10,348 nt of DNA from JBPOFM01 sp038259855 (lineage in GTDB: Bacteria; Bacteroidota; Bacteroidia; Flavobacteriales; Flavobacteriaceae): contig JBBSOJ010000105.1 of NCBI GenBank assembly GCA_038259855.1, forward strand, positions 1 to 10,348, in the 5' to 3' direction. The translations under genes and the position numbers were made by a program. The notes beneath the pieces were generated by a model. It had not been told where the DNA came from. It searched no databases and saw only the letters and a program-made list of their open reading frames with translations. This document shows, in pieces, positions 1 to 5,955 of this stretch (its first letter is position 1; every line of letters starts with the position of its first letter).

Positions 1-4
1 CAGA

Positions 5-185
5 ATGCCGAATGCTGAAAGCCCTTTCTGGCTCTTAGCATGTGGCAAAGAAATGCCGAATGCTAAAAGCCCTTTCTGGCTCTTAGCATGTGGCAAAGAA
101 ATGCCGAATGCTAAAAGCCCTTTCTGGCTCTTAGCATGTGGCAAAGAAATGCCGAATGCTAAAAGCCCTTTCTGGCTCTTAGCAT
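5..185. repeat. 48-bp tandem repeat array, 3 full copies plus 37 bp
   Basis: Copies start at 5, 53, 101 and 149; the fourth stops at 185 where it merges into the mnmD coding sequence. Copies are identical except for one base at position 17 (G instead of A). Each unit carries a 12-bp inverted repeat (ATGCTAAAAGCC / GGCTCTTAGCAT, six-base loop, one mismatch that becomes a G-U pair in minus-strand RNA) and a smaller GGCA/TGCC hairpin. The last 9 codons of mnmD, stop included, lie at 159-185, which is exactly the hairpin part of the fourth copy, so the array consists of repeated copies of the gene end. The array probably continues beyond the left edge. Minus-strand RNA would form a string of hairpins after the stop codon, but none is followed by a clean U-run. 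Confidence 0.95.
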
Positions 186-881
186 TTCACGTTTTCCTGG
201 AGGTCCGGGTAATTTTTCAACATTAAAACCAACGGCGATCATCGCACGTCGCACACTACCTTTGGCAGCATAGGTTGTTAATACACCTTGGGGTTTTAAA
301 GCATCGTACATTTTTTTAAAGATGTCTTCCGTCCATAATTCTGGCTGGACTCGTGCCCCAAACGCGTCGAAATAAATTAAATCGTACAGTCCGACATCGT
401 CAATTTCCTGAAACGTTTTTTTCTGTTTGGTCAATGAAAACGTGGATGTGATTTTATGAAGTGTCTCCCACCCGACCTGATGCAGAGTTTCAAATTCAGT
501 ATTACTTTTTACGTTTAAAGCTTCAGAATAATTCATAGCTTCAAGTTCTTCTGATGTCACTGGAAATGCTTCAACACCAACATACGACACCTCCAAATGA
601 CGCTTCTGTGATTCAAGTAAGGTAATTAATGCATTCAAACCTGTACCAAAACCAATTTCCAAAATGACAATGCTTTTAGGCGATTGGTCAGGGACATCCT
701 CCATCGCAGTTACTTTGACAAGTTCTTGTTGATCACTATCTACAAAAAAAAGCAAACCATGTTTTATAAAAACGTGGTTTGCTTCTTGTATTGCGCCGTG
801 GGTGGAATGGTAATGTTCATTCCAATCGACCAAATGAATCGTCTTGGAGCCATCTGCCGTTGTAACGACTTTACGTTCCAA
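159..881 (-). CDS. mnmD: tRNA (mnm5s2U34) methyltransferase, stand-alone MnmD/MnmC1-type (DUF752)
   Basis: A 240-residue SAM-dependent methyltransferase of the MnmC N-terminal (Methyltransf_30) family, which makes the last methylation of 5-methylaminomethyl-2-thiouridine at the tRNA wobble position. Visible are the N-terminal block with NEHYHSTHGAIQE (21-33), SAM motif I EIGFGTGLN (75-83), the family motif YFDAFGARVQPELWT (170-184) and the C-terminal GPPGKREMLRA (226-236). The FAD oxidase half found in the roughly 670-residue E. coli MnmC is absent, as is usual in this phylum. The start is a TTG that directly follows the TAA of the upstream gene; I prefer it because the N-terminus then begins where family members begin (an ERKVV..DGS..I pattern). 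The gene end lies inside the hairpin of the 48-bp repeat. Function is assigned by family; confidence in the family is high. Confidence 0.9.
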   Translation of the reverse strand: MERKVVTTADGSKTIHLVDWNEHYHSTHGAIQEANHVFIKHGLLFFVDSDQQELVKVTAMEDVPDQSPKSIVILEIGFGTGLNALITLLESQKRHLEVSYVGVEAFPVTSEELEAMNYSEALNVKSNTEFETLHQVGWETLHKITSTFSLTKQKKTFQEIDDVGLYDLIYFDAFGARVQPELWTEDIFKKMYDALKPQGVLTTYAAKGSVRRAMIAVGFNVEKLPGPPGKREMLRARKGF

Positions 882-1382
882 TTATTTTTTGATTAATACG
901 CCGTCTGCTTCAAAAGAAAAGGTCTTTTTAGGCATGGTAATCGCGGCAATGTCTTCTTTAGATTTCCCAGCGTCTTCTGCATAGTGGCGCTGTTCATCAA
1001 CGGGCACTTCATTAACGTATGCTTTTCCGTTAAGAATCACATCTTTACCTGAAATGTCCTTTGGCATAAAAAAGGCATAGTCCTTAAACTTTACCATAGC
1101 TTCTTGACCATTGTCAAGAGTGAGTGTCATCCAACATCCTTTCGACTGGCAAACTTCCACAACTTTGGCGGTTGTTTTAACAGAAACTGTATCACCGACT
1201 TTCATCGCATTGTACGTTTCGGTCATTTTCTTTGTTGGGGTAACATTTCGGTCGTTGATGTTCTCACCAAACGATAGATAAGCGGTTTGTTTTAGCACTG
1301 GCTCCCCTTGTAAAGTTTGGCCAATCGATGATATTGAAACAGTTAAAAGTACCAACATCGCGAAGACATGTCTATTTTTCAT
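882..1382 (-). CDS. DUF4920 domain-containing secreted protein
   Basis: A 166-residue protein with a signal peptide (hydrophobic stretch about residues 7-20, likely cut near Gly21-Gln22), so it is exported to the periplasm or beyond. The body matches DUF4920 as I know it: KVGDTVSV (61-68), the conserved VCQSKGCW with two cysteines (78 and 83), MVKFKDYAFFMPKDI (96-110), and HYAEDAGKSKEDIAAIT followed by FSFEADGVL near the end. The biochemical role of DUF4920 is unknown; the fold is probably a small beta barrel of OB type (inference). The gene is transcribed leftwards with mnmD directly behind it, its TAA touching the TTG start of mnmD in the same frame. A -7 box lies about 33 bp upstream. Confidence 0.88.
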   Translation of the reverse strand: MKNRHVFAMLVLLTVSISSIGQTLQGEPVLKQTAYLSFGENINDRNVTPTKKMTETYNAMKVGDTVSVKTTAKVVEVCQSKGCWMTLTLDNGQEAMVKFKDYAFFMPKDISGKDVILNGKAYVNEVPVDEQRHYAEDAGKSKEDIAAITMPKKTFSFEADGVLIKK

Positions 1383-1414
1383 AATATGAATTGATTTTAA
1401 TTTTATTACTTCAA

Positions 1415-1422
1415 CAAAGATA
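1415..1422 (-). promoter_or_regulatory. -7 box for the DUF4920-mnmD pair
   Basis: TATCTTTG on the minus strand fits the Bacteroidota sigma-ABfr -7 consensus TAnnTTTG. It would give a leader of about 25 nt before the ATG at 1382. No clear TTG was found at -33. Confidence 0.5.
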
Positions 1423-1471
1423 CCAATATTTTAAAAAAAGAAATTGGGTTTTTTTAACTAGTTTATTTGAG

Positions 1472-1479
1472 TATTTTTG
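1472..1479 (+). promoter_or_regulatory. -7 box for ilvE
   Basis: TATTTTTG matches TAnnTTTG. Transcription would begin near 1486, which leaves a short leader before ATG 1499. This supports the internal start of ilvE over the longer reading frame that opens at 1391, whose first codons would lie upstream of the promoter. Confidence 0.55.
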
Positions 1480-1498
1480 CACCACAAATCAAACAAAA

Positions 1499-2566
1499 AT
1501 GACAAAATTTGCAACTTCCGAAATCGATATCGTAAAGGCAGACGCCTCTAGAATAGGCAATGTCGATTTTAATAATCTCGTCTTCGGTCGAACCTTTACC
1601 GATCATATGTTTTTCTGTGATTATATTGACGGTCAATGGCAGCAGCCAAAAATTACGCCCTATGGTCCTATGAGTATGGATCCTTCGGCGCGAGTTTTTC
1701 ATTATGGTCAAGCGGTGTTTGAGGGTATGAAAGCTTATAAAGATGATGATGGAAATGTATTCTTATTCCGTCCGCAAGAGAATTTTGAACGTATCAATAA
1801 ATCGTCGGCACGTTTGGCAATACCAGAATTCCCTAAAGATCATTTTTTCAACGGTCTTACCACCTTATTGAATTTAGATAAAGAATGGGTAAAATCTGGC
1901 AAAGGAAATTCCCTTTATATACGTCCTTTCGTTATTGCGACGGAGCCAGCTATTTCGGCATCACCAGCCAACAACTACCGATTCATGATTATCTGTTCGC
2001 CCGCCAAAGCGTATTATACACAAGCGGTTCGCGTTTTGATTGCTGAACAATATAGTAGATCTGCCAATGGTGGCGTGGGTTTTGCCAAGGCAGCAGGAAA
2101 TTATGCAGCGCAATTTTATCCAACATCACTTGCACAGGCCAAAGGCTACCAGCAGGTTATTTGGACAGATGCCAACACGCATGAATACTTGGAAGAGGCA
2201 GGAACAATGAACGTTTTCTTCAGAGTGAATGACACGTTGATCACGGCTCCAATCAGTGACCGAATCTTGGATGGTGTGACCCGAAAAAGTATTATTCAAT
2301 TGGCCAAAGACAATGATGTTAAGATTGAAGTTCGCCAAGTAACAGTGAAAGAAATAAAAGACGCTGCTCAAAATGGCGACCTAAAAGAGATATTTGGTGC
2401 TGGTACCGCAGCTGTCATCAGTCCAATTTCAGCCTTTGAACATAGTGGTGAGGTATTTGAGCTAGCAGAGCAATCAGATTCCTATGCCTTATTTTTCAAA
2501 AATAAAATGTTGGACATTCAGCACAACTTGTCAGAAGACAAAAACGGTTGGAGATATAAAATTTAG
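1499..2566 (+). CDS. ilvE: branched-chain amino acid aminotransferase (class IV PLP)
   Basis: A 355-residue, PLP-dependent aminotransferase that converts 2-oxo acids and glutamate to valine, leucine or isoleucine, and the reverse; cytosolic. The length and motifs fit the longer (type II, eukaryote-like) BCAT group: FHYGQAVFEGMKAY (67-80), SLYIRPF (138-144), GGVGFAKAAGNYA (191-203) with Lys197 as the likely PLP lysine, EYLEEAGTMNVFF (229-241), DGVTRKSI (258-265), and FGAGTAAVISPI (299-310). The open frame extends up to 1391, but ATG 1499 is chosen because family homology begins at MTKFATSEIDIVKA and a -7 box sits just upstream. The gene stands alone, divergent from the DUF4920 gene and convergent with the mazG-type gene. 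Confidence 0.95.
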   Translation: MTKFATSEIDIVKADASRIGNVDFNNLVFGRTFTDHMFFCDYIDGQWQQPKITPYGPMSMDPSARVFHYGQAVFEGMKAYKDDDGNVFLFRPQENFERINKSSARLAIPEFPKDHFFNGLTTLLNLDKEWVKSGKGNSLYIRPFVIATEPAISASPANNYRFMIICSPAKAYYTQAVRVLIAEQYSRSANGGVGFAKAAGNYAAQFYPTSLAQAKGYQQVIWTDANTHEYLEEAGTMNVFFRVNDTLITAPISDRILDGVTRKSIIQLAKDNDVKIEVRQVTVKEIKDAAQNGDLKEIFGAGTAAVISPISAFEHSGEVFELAEQSDSYALFFKNKMLDIQHNLSEDKNGWRYKI

Positions 2567-2626
2567 TAGGCAGTAAGCAGTAAGCAGTAAGCAGTAAGCA
2601 GTAAGCAGTAAGCAGTAAGCAGTAAG
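2564..2626. repeat. Heptanucleotide microsatellite (CAGTAAG)8
   Basis: Eight perfect CAGTAAG units occupy 2571-2626, preceded by a degenerate unit (tagtagg, 2564-2570) that contains the ilvE stop codon. It lies entirely after the stop codon, in the ilvE 3' untranslated region. Such arrays change length by slippage; here any change would leave the protein intact. Confidence 0.95.
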
Positions 2627-2633
2627 CAAAAAT

Positions 2634-2683
2634 AAAATTCCAAATCCCAATTACTGCAATAGCAATTTGGAATTTGGAATTTT
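2634..2683. terminator. Long inverted repeat between convergent ilvE and mazG-like genes
   Basis: Arms 2634-2650 and 2667-2683 are complementary at 16 of 17 positions with a 16-base loop, and a T-rich run (2680-2685) follows on the plus strand. Its place between two convergent gene ends suggests a terminator for ilvE, perhaps in both directions. The right arm is built from overlapping TTTGGAATT copies (2666-2674, 2673-2681), with a third at 2687-2695. Confidence 0.55.
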
Positions 2684-2701
2684 TTATTTGGAATTTGCCT
2701 T

Positions 2702-3088
2702 TTAGCTTTTTAGTATTTTCATGATGTCTGGCTTAAAATAATTAGGTCCTTTTAGTACTTTACCATCCTCTCGATAAATAGGTTCGCCATCAGCGCCCAA
2801 TTTACTCATATTACTGCGTTGGATTTCGTCAAACACTTCATCTATTTTATACTGCATCCCATGCTCGATAATGGTACCGCATAAAATATATAACATGTCC
2901 CCTAAAGCATCGGCAACCTCTGCCACGTCATTATTGGTGGCTGCTTCAAGATATTCTTCATTTTCTTCCCGCATTAATTTATAACGAAGCATGTTTTTTT
3001 CTGTCCCTAAATCAGCCTTGATGGTTTCACTATGACCGAGCTTAAATGCTTTATGAAATTCTTTTACTGCATCAATTTTATGTTTCAT
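2702..3088 (-). CDS. MazG-like nucleoside triphosphate pyrophosphohydrolase
   Basis: A 128-residue all-alpha NTP pyrophosphohydrolase of the MazG/HisE/dUTPase-2 superfamily. The Mg-binding signature is visible as REENEEYLEA (Glu41, Glu42, Glu45) followed by EVADALGDMLY (Glu57, Asp60, Asp64), the EExxE...ExxD pattern. A C-terminal extension with SNMSKLGADGEPIYREDGKVLKGPNY (92-117) is seen in the phage- and bacteria-type members annotated as phosphoribosyl-ATP pyrophosphohydrolase-like. It hydrolyses a nucleotide to the monophosphate and pyrophosphate, but the actual substrate (aberrant dNTP, or another) cannot be told from sequence. It is not HisE in context, as no his genes are nearby. Convergent with ilvE. 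I found no convincing -7 box in the leader 3089-3165. Confidence 0.85.
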   Translation of the reverse strand: MKHKIDAVKEFHKAFKLGHSETIKADLGTEKNMLRYKLMREENEEYLEAATNNDVAEVADALGDMLYILCGTIIEHGMQYKIDEVFDEIQRSNMSKLGADGEPIYREDGKVLKGPNYFKPDIMKILKS

Positions 3089-3202
3089 TTTGAAATTAAT
3101 TTTGTGGTATGGTTAAATGTCCGAATAGGGATTTATTTATAAAAGCGTGGTAATTTATAACGGATATGTCGTTCAGCACCGAGATAATAGCGCCACTTTA
3201 TC

Positions 3203-3210
3203 TATTTTTG
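3203..3210 (+). promoter_or_regulatory. -7 box for the 61-aa membrane protein gene
   Basis: TATTTTTG matches TAnnTTTG, 15 bp before ATG 3226. It favours ATG 3226 as the start, because the upstream in-frame ATG at 3166 would precede the transcription start. Confidence 0.5.
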
Positions 3211-3225
3211 CATAAAAATAACCAT

Positions 3226-3411
3226 ATGTTCACAAAGGGTCAATTGATTTTTGGAGTTTTATTTCTGATTGCTTTCATTTTCGCTATGATCTACGCCTAT
3301 CGAAAAGATTTTCAGCTTCACAAAAAGTATTACTCGGGCAGCATTTGGGTATTGATTGCCTTTATTTCTTTTTTACTGTTTATAGCCTTTATAAAATTTG
3401 CATTTATCTAA
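3226..3411 (+). CDS. Small two-helix inner-membrane protein, unknown function
   Basis: A 61-residue protein with two predicted transmembrane helices (about residues 6-24 and 38-60) joined by a basic loop, YRKDFQLHKKYYSGS, which by the positive-inside rule should face the cytoplasm. I know similar short membrane proteins (MFTKGQ... start, YRKD...HKKYY loop) from Flavobacteriaceae, but no function is established. The in-frame extension to 3166 is rejected on promoter position and because the membrane protein is complete without it. The gene is flanked by its own promoter and a hairpin, so it is probably monocistronic. Confidence 0.72.
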   Translation: MFTKGQLIFGVLFLIAFIFAMIYAYRKDFQLHKKYYSGSIWVLIAFISFLLFIAFIKFAFI

Positions 3412-3444
3412 AATTTGTGGACTTATAAAAACGTCCAAAAATTT
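3411..3444 (+). terminator. Hairpin after the 61-aa membrane protein gene
   Basis: Arms 3411-3422 (AAATTTGTGGAC) and 3433-3444 (GTCCAAAAATTT) pair at 11 of 12 positions with a 10-base loop, starting at the last base of the stop codon. There is no following T-run, so termination is uncertain. The rest of the gap to 3596 is AT-rich and shows only the next promoter. Confidence 0.4.
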
Positions 3445-3546
3445 AAATTAAACACTTCAAAGTCATATTTTTTTACTTGAAAGAAAATACCCGCATTTTC
3501 ATTTAGCTTTCACTTTAAATGTAAATCGGAATATCTTAAAAATTAG

Positions 3547-3554
3547 TACCTTTG
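3547..3554 (+). promoter_or_regulatory. -7 box for the SRPBCC-GyrI / crcB pair
   Basis: TACCTTTG is a perfect TAnnTTTG, 43 bp before ATG 3597. No TTG is evident at the expected -33 position. Confidence 0.5.
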
Positions 3555-3596
3555 ATCATACGACACTATTACTAATCAAAAAACCGTCCATCGTCA

Positions 3597-4649
3597 ATGA
3601 AATTCTTAAAATACATTCTATTCCTTTTCCTAATTGCCATTATTGGTCTATCCATATACATTGCTGTTCAACCAAATTCATTTGAGGTGACAAGAAGTCA
3701 AACGATCAAGGCTCCAGCTGCTGTCATTTACGAGAACATCAGTGATTTTAAAAATTGGGAAGCTTGGTCATCCTGGAAAGAAGAAAATCCAAATATCAAA
3801 ATAACACTTCCAGAACAAACGGAAGGCGTCGGAAGTTCTTATTCATGGAATGATGACGGCCAAATCGGGACCATGACTACCACATCGCTAGACAAGCCGA
3901 CGCGTATTGAGCAAACAATGACCGTTGACGAGTACCCTCCATCTGATGTTATTTGGACTTTAAAGTCCAACGGTGATGGAACAACGGATGTCACTCGCAC
4001 CATTAAAGGGGACAATTTATCATTTATGTTCAAAGCCTATGCAGCCTTCACAGGTGGCATGGAAACGCAAATCGCATCGCATTTTGAAAGTGAATTTGAA
4101 AAAATAGATAGCATCGTCGTCAACAGCATGAAGGTATATACTATTGAAGCCAATGGCATAACGGAATATGGCGGTGGCTTTTATATGTACAAGACAACAT
4201 CGGCATCAGCTGGTAATGTCAGCAACATGATGGCGCAGCAATATGCCAGTATCTTAAATTTTATGGATGATAATAATATAAAATCCAGTGGTATGCCTTT
4301 TACGATTTATAATGAAATGAATGACAATGGCAATGTCATCATGAGCAATGCCATTCCGGTGAGAGATCGCGTGGTGATTGCTGATGGTGGAAATATCCTT
4401 TGTGGCTATTATGATAAGACCAGAGCAGTGAAAGTTACTTTGAAAGGAGATTATAGCAATTTGGGCGAAGCTTGGGACACAGCAACGACTTATTTGAAAA
4501 CCAATAACCTTGAAGCATCAGAACAACATCCTTTCGAAATATACTTGAATGATCCCGGGAATATTCCAAATCCGGCCAATTATTTAACTGAGATCTATAT
4601 TCCGATTAAAGAGGAACTGACTGTCGAAACGATTAACACACCATTGTGA
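3597..4649 (+). CDS. Membrane-anchored SRPBCC + GyrI-like (effector-binding) domain protein
   Basis: A 350-residue protein with an N-terminal hydrophobic helix (about 4-24) that acts as a membrane anchor or uncleaved signal, then a SRPBCC/START-like domain (about 29-175; typical opening FEVTRSQTIKAPAAVIYENISDFKNWEAW) and a GyrI-like/AraC effector-binding fold (about 185-340). Both folds bind small hydrophobic or amphipathic ligands in other proteins, so a ligand-sensing or ligand-holding role in the periplasm is plausible, but the ligand is unknown. No DNA-binding domain is present, unlike in AraC regulators. The stop codon overlaps the GTG start of crcB by 4 nt (GTGA), so the two are co-transcribed and probably translationally coupled. 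Confidence 0.8.
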   Translation: MKFLKYILFLFLIAIIGLSIYIAVQPNSFEVTRSQTIKAPAAVIYENISDFKNWEAWSSWKEENPNIKITLPEQTEGVGSSYSWNDDGQIGTMTTTSLDKPTRIEQTMTVDEYPPSDVIWTLKSNGDGTTDVTRTIKGDNLSFMFKAYAAFTGGMETQIASHFESEFEKIDSIVVNSMKVYTIEANGITEYGGGFYMYKTTSASAGNVSNMMAQQYASILNFMDDNNIKSSGMPFTIYNEMNDNGNVIMSNAIPVRDRVVIADGGNILCGYYDKTRAVKVTLKGDYSNLGEAWDTATTYLKTNNLEASEQHPFEIYLNDPGNIPNPANYLTEIYIPIKEELTVETINTPL

Positions 4650-5014
4650 AACAGGTTCTTTTGGTGTTTTTAGGTGGTGGATTCGGAAGTGTCTTACGAT
4701 ATATCATTGGAAAATACCTCAACGCTGCTGAAACTGGATTTCCGTATGGAACCTTTGCAGCCAATATTATTGGAAGTCTTTTAATCGGGTTCATATTAGG
4801 AATTGCTGTCAAACAAAATACCCTTTCCCAAAATCAAATCTTGTTTTTGGCAACAGGTTTTTGCGGTGGATTTACCACCTTCTCAACCTTCGCTTATGAG
4901 AATCATGCATTTCTCAAATCAGGCGATTTTACCATGTTCGCCTTGTATACTATGGCGAGCTTCGTTATAGCCTTTTTGGCCGTATTTGCTGGTATTTTCT
5001 TGGCAAAGGCGTAA
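4646..5014 (+). CDS. crcB: Fluoride channel CrcB/Fluc
   Basis: A 122-residue, four-helix inner-membrane protein of the CrcB/Fluc family, which exports fluoride as a dual-topology dimer. Family signatures are visible: GGGFGSVLRY (10-19), GTFAANIIGSLLIG (35-48) with the pore Asn40, and GFCGGFTTFSTF (71-82) with the phenylalanine-box and sodium-site region. Length is normal. The start is GTG at 4646, overlapping the previous TGA; the reading frame offers no better start and the N-terminus matches the family. I see no fluoride (crcB-type) riboswitch upstream, although the adjoining gene would carry the leader of the operon. Confidence 0.95.
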   Translation: MKQVLLVFLGGGFGSVLRYIIGKYLNAAETGFPYGTFAANIIGSLLIGFILGIAVKQNTLSQNQILFLATGFCGGFTTFSTFAYENHAFLKSGDFTMFALYTMASFVIAFLAVFAGIFLAKA

Positions 5015-5041
5015 GTTCCGTCAAAAAATAGCGTTGTAAGT

Positions 5042-5070
5042 TTGAGTCATTATAATATAAATGAGTTCAA
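5042..5070. terminator. Weak hairpin between convergent crcB and DUF1684 gene
   Basis: TTGA-g-TCATT (5042-5051) can pair with AATGA-gt-TCAA (5060-5070) around an eight-base AT loop. It is short and bulged, with no T-run on either side, so its role as a shared terminator is only suggested by its place between two gene ends. Confidence 0.2.
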
Positions 5071-5102
5071 TCTGAAAGCGCTGTAACGTCTGAAGAAATT
5101 TG

Positions 5103-5708
5103 CTACTGTTTTTTAAAGGCCTTCACGCCTGCTCGAATCTCCAACTCCAAATAATTTTCCCTCGGTACGATCGGACATGAAAATTTTTCGTTATAGGCAC
5201 AGTAAGGATTATAGGCTGAATTGAAATCAATCTTGATCACTTCACCTTCTGGAATTCTCATATCAATATAACGCCCACCGCCATAACTTTCATCACCATT
5301 GGTATCATCCAAAAATGGCAAGAAAAGGTAATTTTCGAAACTTTCCTCTGTTGTCAGATCTTGGTTTTGATAAAGGTTTAATTTAAAAGGCTTTCCTTGA
5401 AGCTCAAATGTCAATTCTCCGTAAATAATATAATCTTCCACTCTGTCCGTGGTGGTTTTCATTTTGAATGACTTTGAATTCTCCAAACGGGTAACTTTAG
5501 CAGTAACAACAAAGCTTGAATCGTACTCAAAAAAATCCAATCCCTTAAACTTCTTCAAATCCCTGCTTTTAAGAGGCGATTTTGAAGCATCCTTAAATTC
5601 AGAATTCATTTTTTTTTGAAAAGGCGTTTTGCCCAAGTCAGTGGTTTTATTTTGGGCACAACTGACAATAAAAAGAAGTCCAAAAAAAAACGAAAAGAGT
5701 GGTCTCAT
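5103..5708 (-). CDS. DUF1684 domain-containing lipoprotein
   Basis: A 201-residue protein with a lipoprotein signal: hydrophobic stretch 3-15 and lipobox-like FIVSC with Cys17, so it is lipidated and probably sits in the inner or outer membrane. The rest is DUF1684, seen in LPFLDDTNGDESYGGGRYIDM (130-150, family pattern of FxDxTxGxxxYxxGRYL) and the hallmark FNSAYNPYCAYNEKFSCPIVPREN (162-185) with Cys170 and Cys178. The function of the family is not known to me. The gene is convergent with crcB and has its own promoter box 29 bp upstream. Confidence 0.88.
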   Translation of the reverse strand: MRPLFSFFFGLLFIVSCAQNKTTDLGKTPFQKKMNSEFKDASKSPLKSRDLKKFKGLDFFEYDSSFVVTAKVTRLENSKSFKMKTTTDRVEDYIIYGELTFELQGKPFKLNLYQNQDLTTEESFENYLFLPFLDDTNGDESYGGGRYIDMRIPEGEVIKIDFNSAYNPYCAYNEKFSCPIVPRENYLELEIRAGVKAFKKQ

Positions 5709-5736
5709 AGCAGTTTAGAATAAAAAAGTGAATGCT

Positions 5737-5744
5737 CAAAAATA
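5737..5744 (-). promoter_or_regulatory. -7 box for the DUF1684 gene
   Basis: TATTTTTG on the minus strand matches TAnnTTTG and would give a leader of about 22 nt. Confidence 0.5.
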
Positions 5745-5764
5745 CAACTTAAAGATATTTTGAC

Positions 5765-5772
5765 TAGCTTTG
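5765..5772 (+). promoter_or_regulatory. -7 box for the MFS-operon leader or a small RNA
   Basis: TAGCTTTG matches TAnnTTTG. It is the only perfect plus-strand box I find between 5709 and 5952, so transcription of the downstream operon probably starts near 5779 and passes through the terminator at 5902-5927. A 7-of-8 match (TATATTTC, 5927-5934) right after the terminator is a weaker alternative. Confidence 0.45.
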
Positions 5773-5812
5773 AACTTCGAAAAAAATAAAATTTATGCAC
5801 CAATGCGTCATT

Positions 5813-5864
5813 ACATATAATTACAAACGAACCTCGATTATGGAGTCTCGGGCTTGTTATATGT
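5813..5864 (+). other. Inverted repeat in the leader of the MFS operon
   Basis: ACATATAA (5813-5820) and TTATATGT (5857-5864) are perfect complements, extended by CAA/TTG (5824-5826 and 5854-5856) after a three-base bulge. The 27-base apical part is GC-richer than its surroundings. It would form a stem in the leader RNA, or an operator in DNA; I do not recognise a known riboswitch. Confidence 0.45.
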
Positions 5865-5865
5865 T

Positions 5866-5955
5866 ATGATGTTTTTAGTATACATTCAAAAACCTTATGA
5901 GAGTCCGACGTTAGCGTCGGACTTTTTATATTTCACCAACTACCAATTGTCATGA
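5866..5955 (+). CDS. Possible 29-aa leader peptide ORF
   Basis: An ATG-ATG start at 5866/5869 opens a 30-codon frame that runs through the terminator hairpin and ends in TGA at 5953-5955, overlapping the ATG of the MFS gene by the pattern ATGA. The peptide begins MMFLVYIQKPYES and is not recognised. A ribosome on this frame would melt the terminator stem and arrive at the MFS start. Such a short frame can easily occur by chance, so this is a candidate only. Confidence 0.25.
   Translation: MMFLVYIQKPYESPTLASDFLYFTNYQLS
5902..5927 (+). terminator. Intrinsic terminator inside the MFS-operon leader
   Basis: Perfect 9-bp stem AGTCCGACG / CGTCGGACT (5902-5910, 5915-5923) with a TTAG loop, followed directly by a T-run through 5927. 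The T-run is on the plus-strand side only. No plus-strand gene lies between crcB (ends 5014) and this site, so it ends either a short RNA from the 5765 promoter or acts as an attenuator 25 bp before the MFS start. Confidence 0.85.

Noticed and set aside
5..185. CRISPR array
   Set aside because: The repeats are direct and contiguous with no spacers, and no cas genes are present.
5..226. 73-codon plus-strand frame with a repeated 16-residue unit
   Set aside because: It is the antisense reading of the 48-bp repeat and of the mnmD end; it stays open only because the unit length is a multiple of three. It has no promoter evidence.
1391..1498. 36-residue N-terminal extension of IlvE
   Set aside because: Hydrophobic low-complexity translation upstream of the -7 box; family members begin at the ATG at 1499.
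2126..2371. Minus-strand frame inside ilvE
   Set aside because: Antisense shadow of a well-supported gene.
4650..4700. Fluoride riboswitch for crcB
   Set aside because: crcB starts inside the previous stop codon, leaving no leader, and I did not recognise the motif upstream of the operon at 3555-3596.
5827..5853. tRNA-like or known riboswitch fold in the MFS leader
   Set aside because: No acceptor stem, T-loop sequence or known aptamer core could be matched; only a simple inverted repeat is supported.
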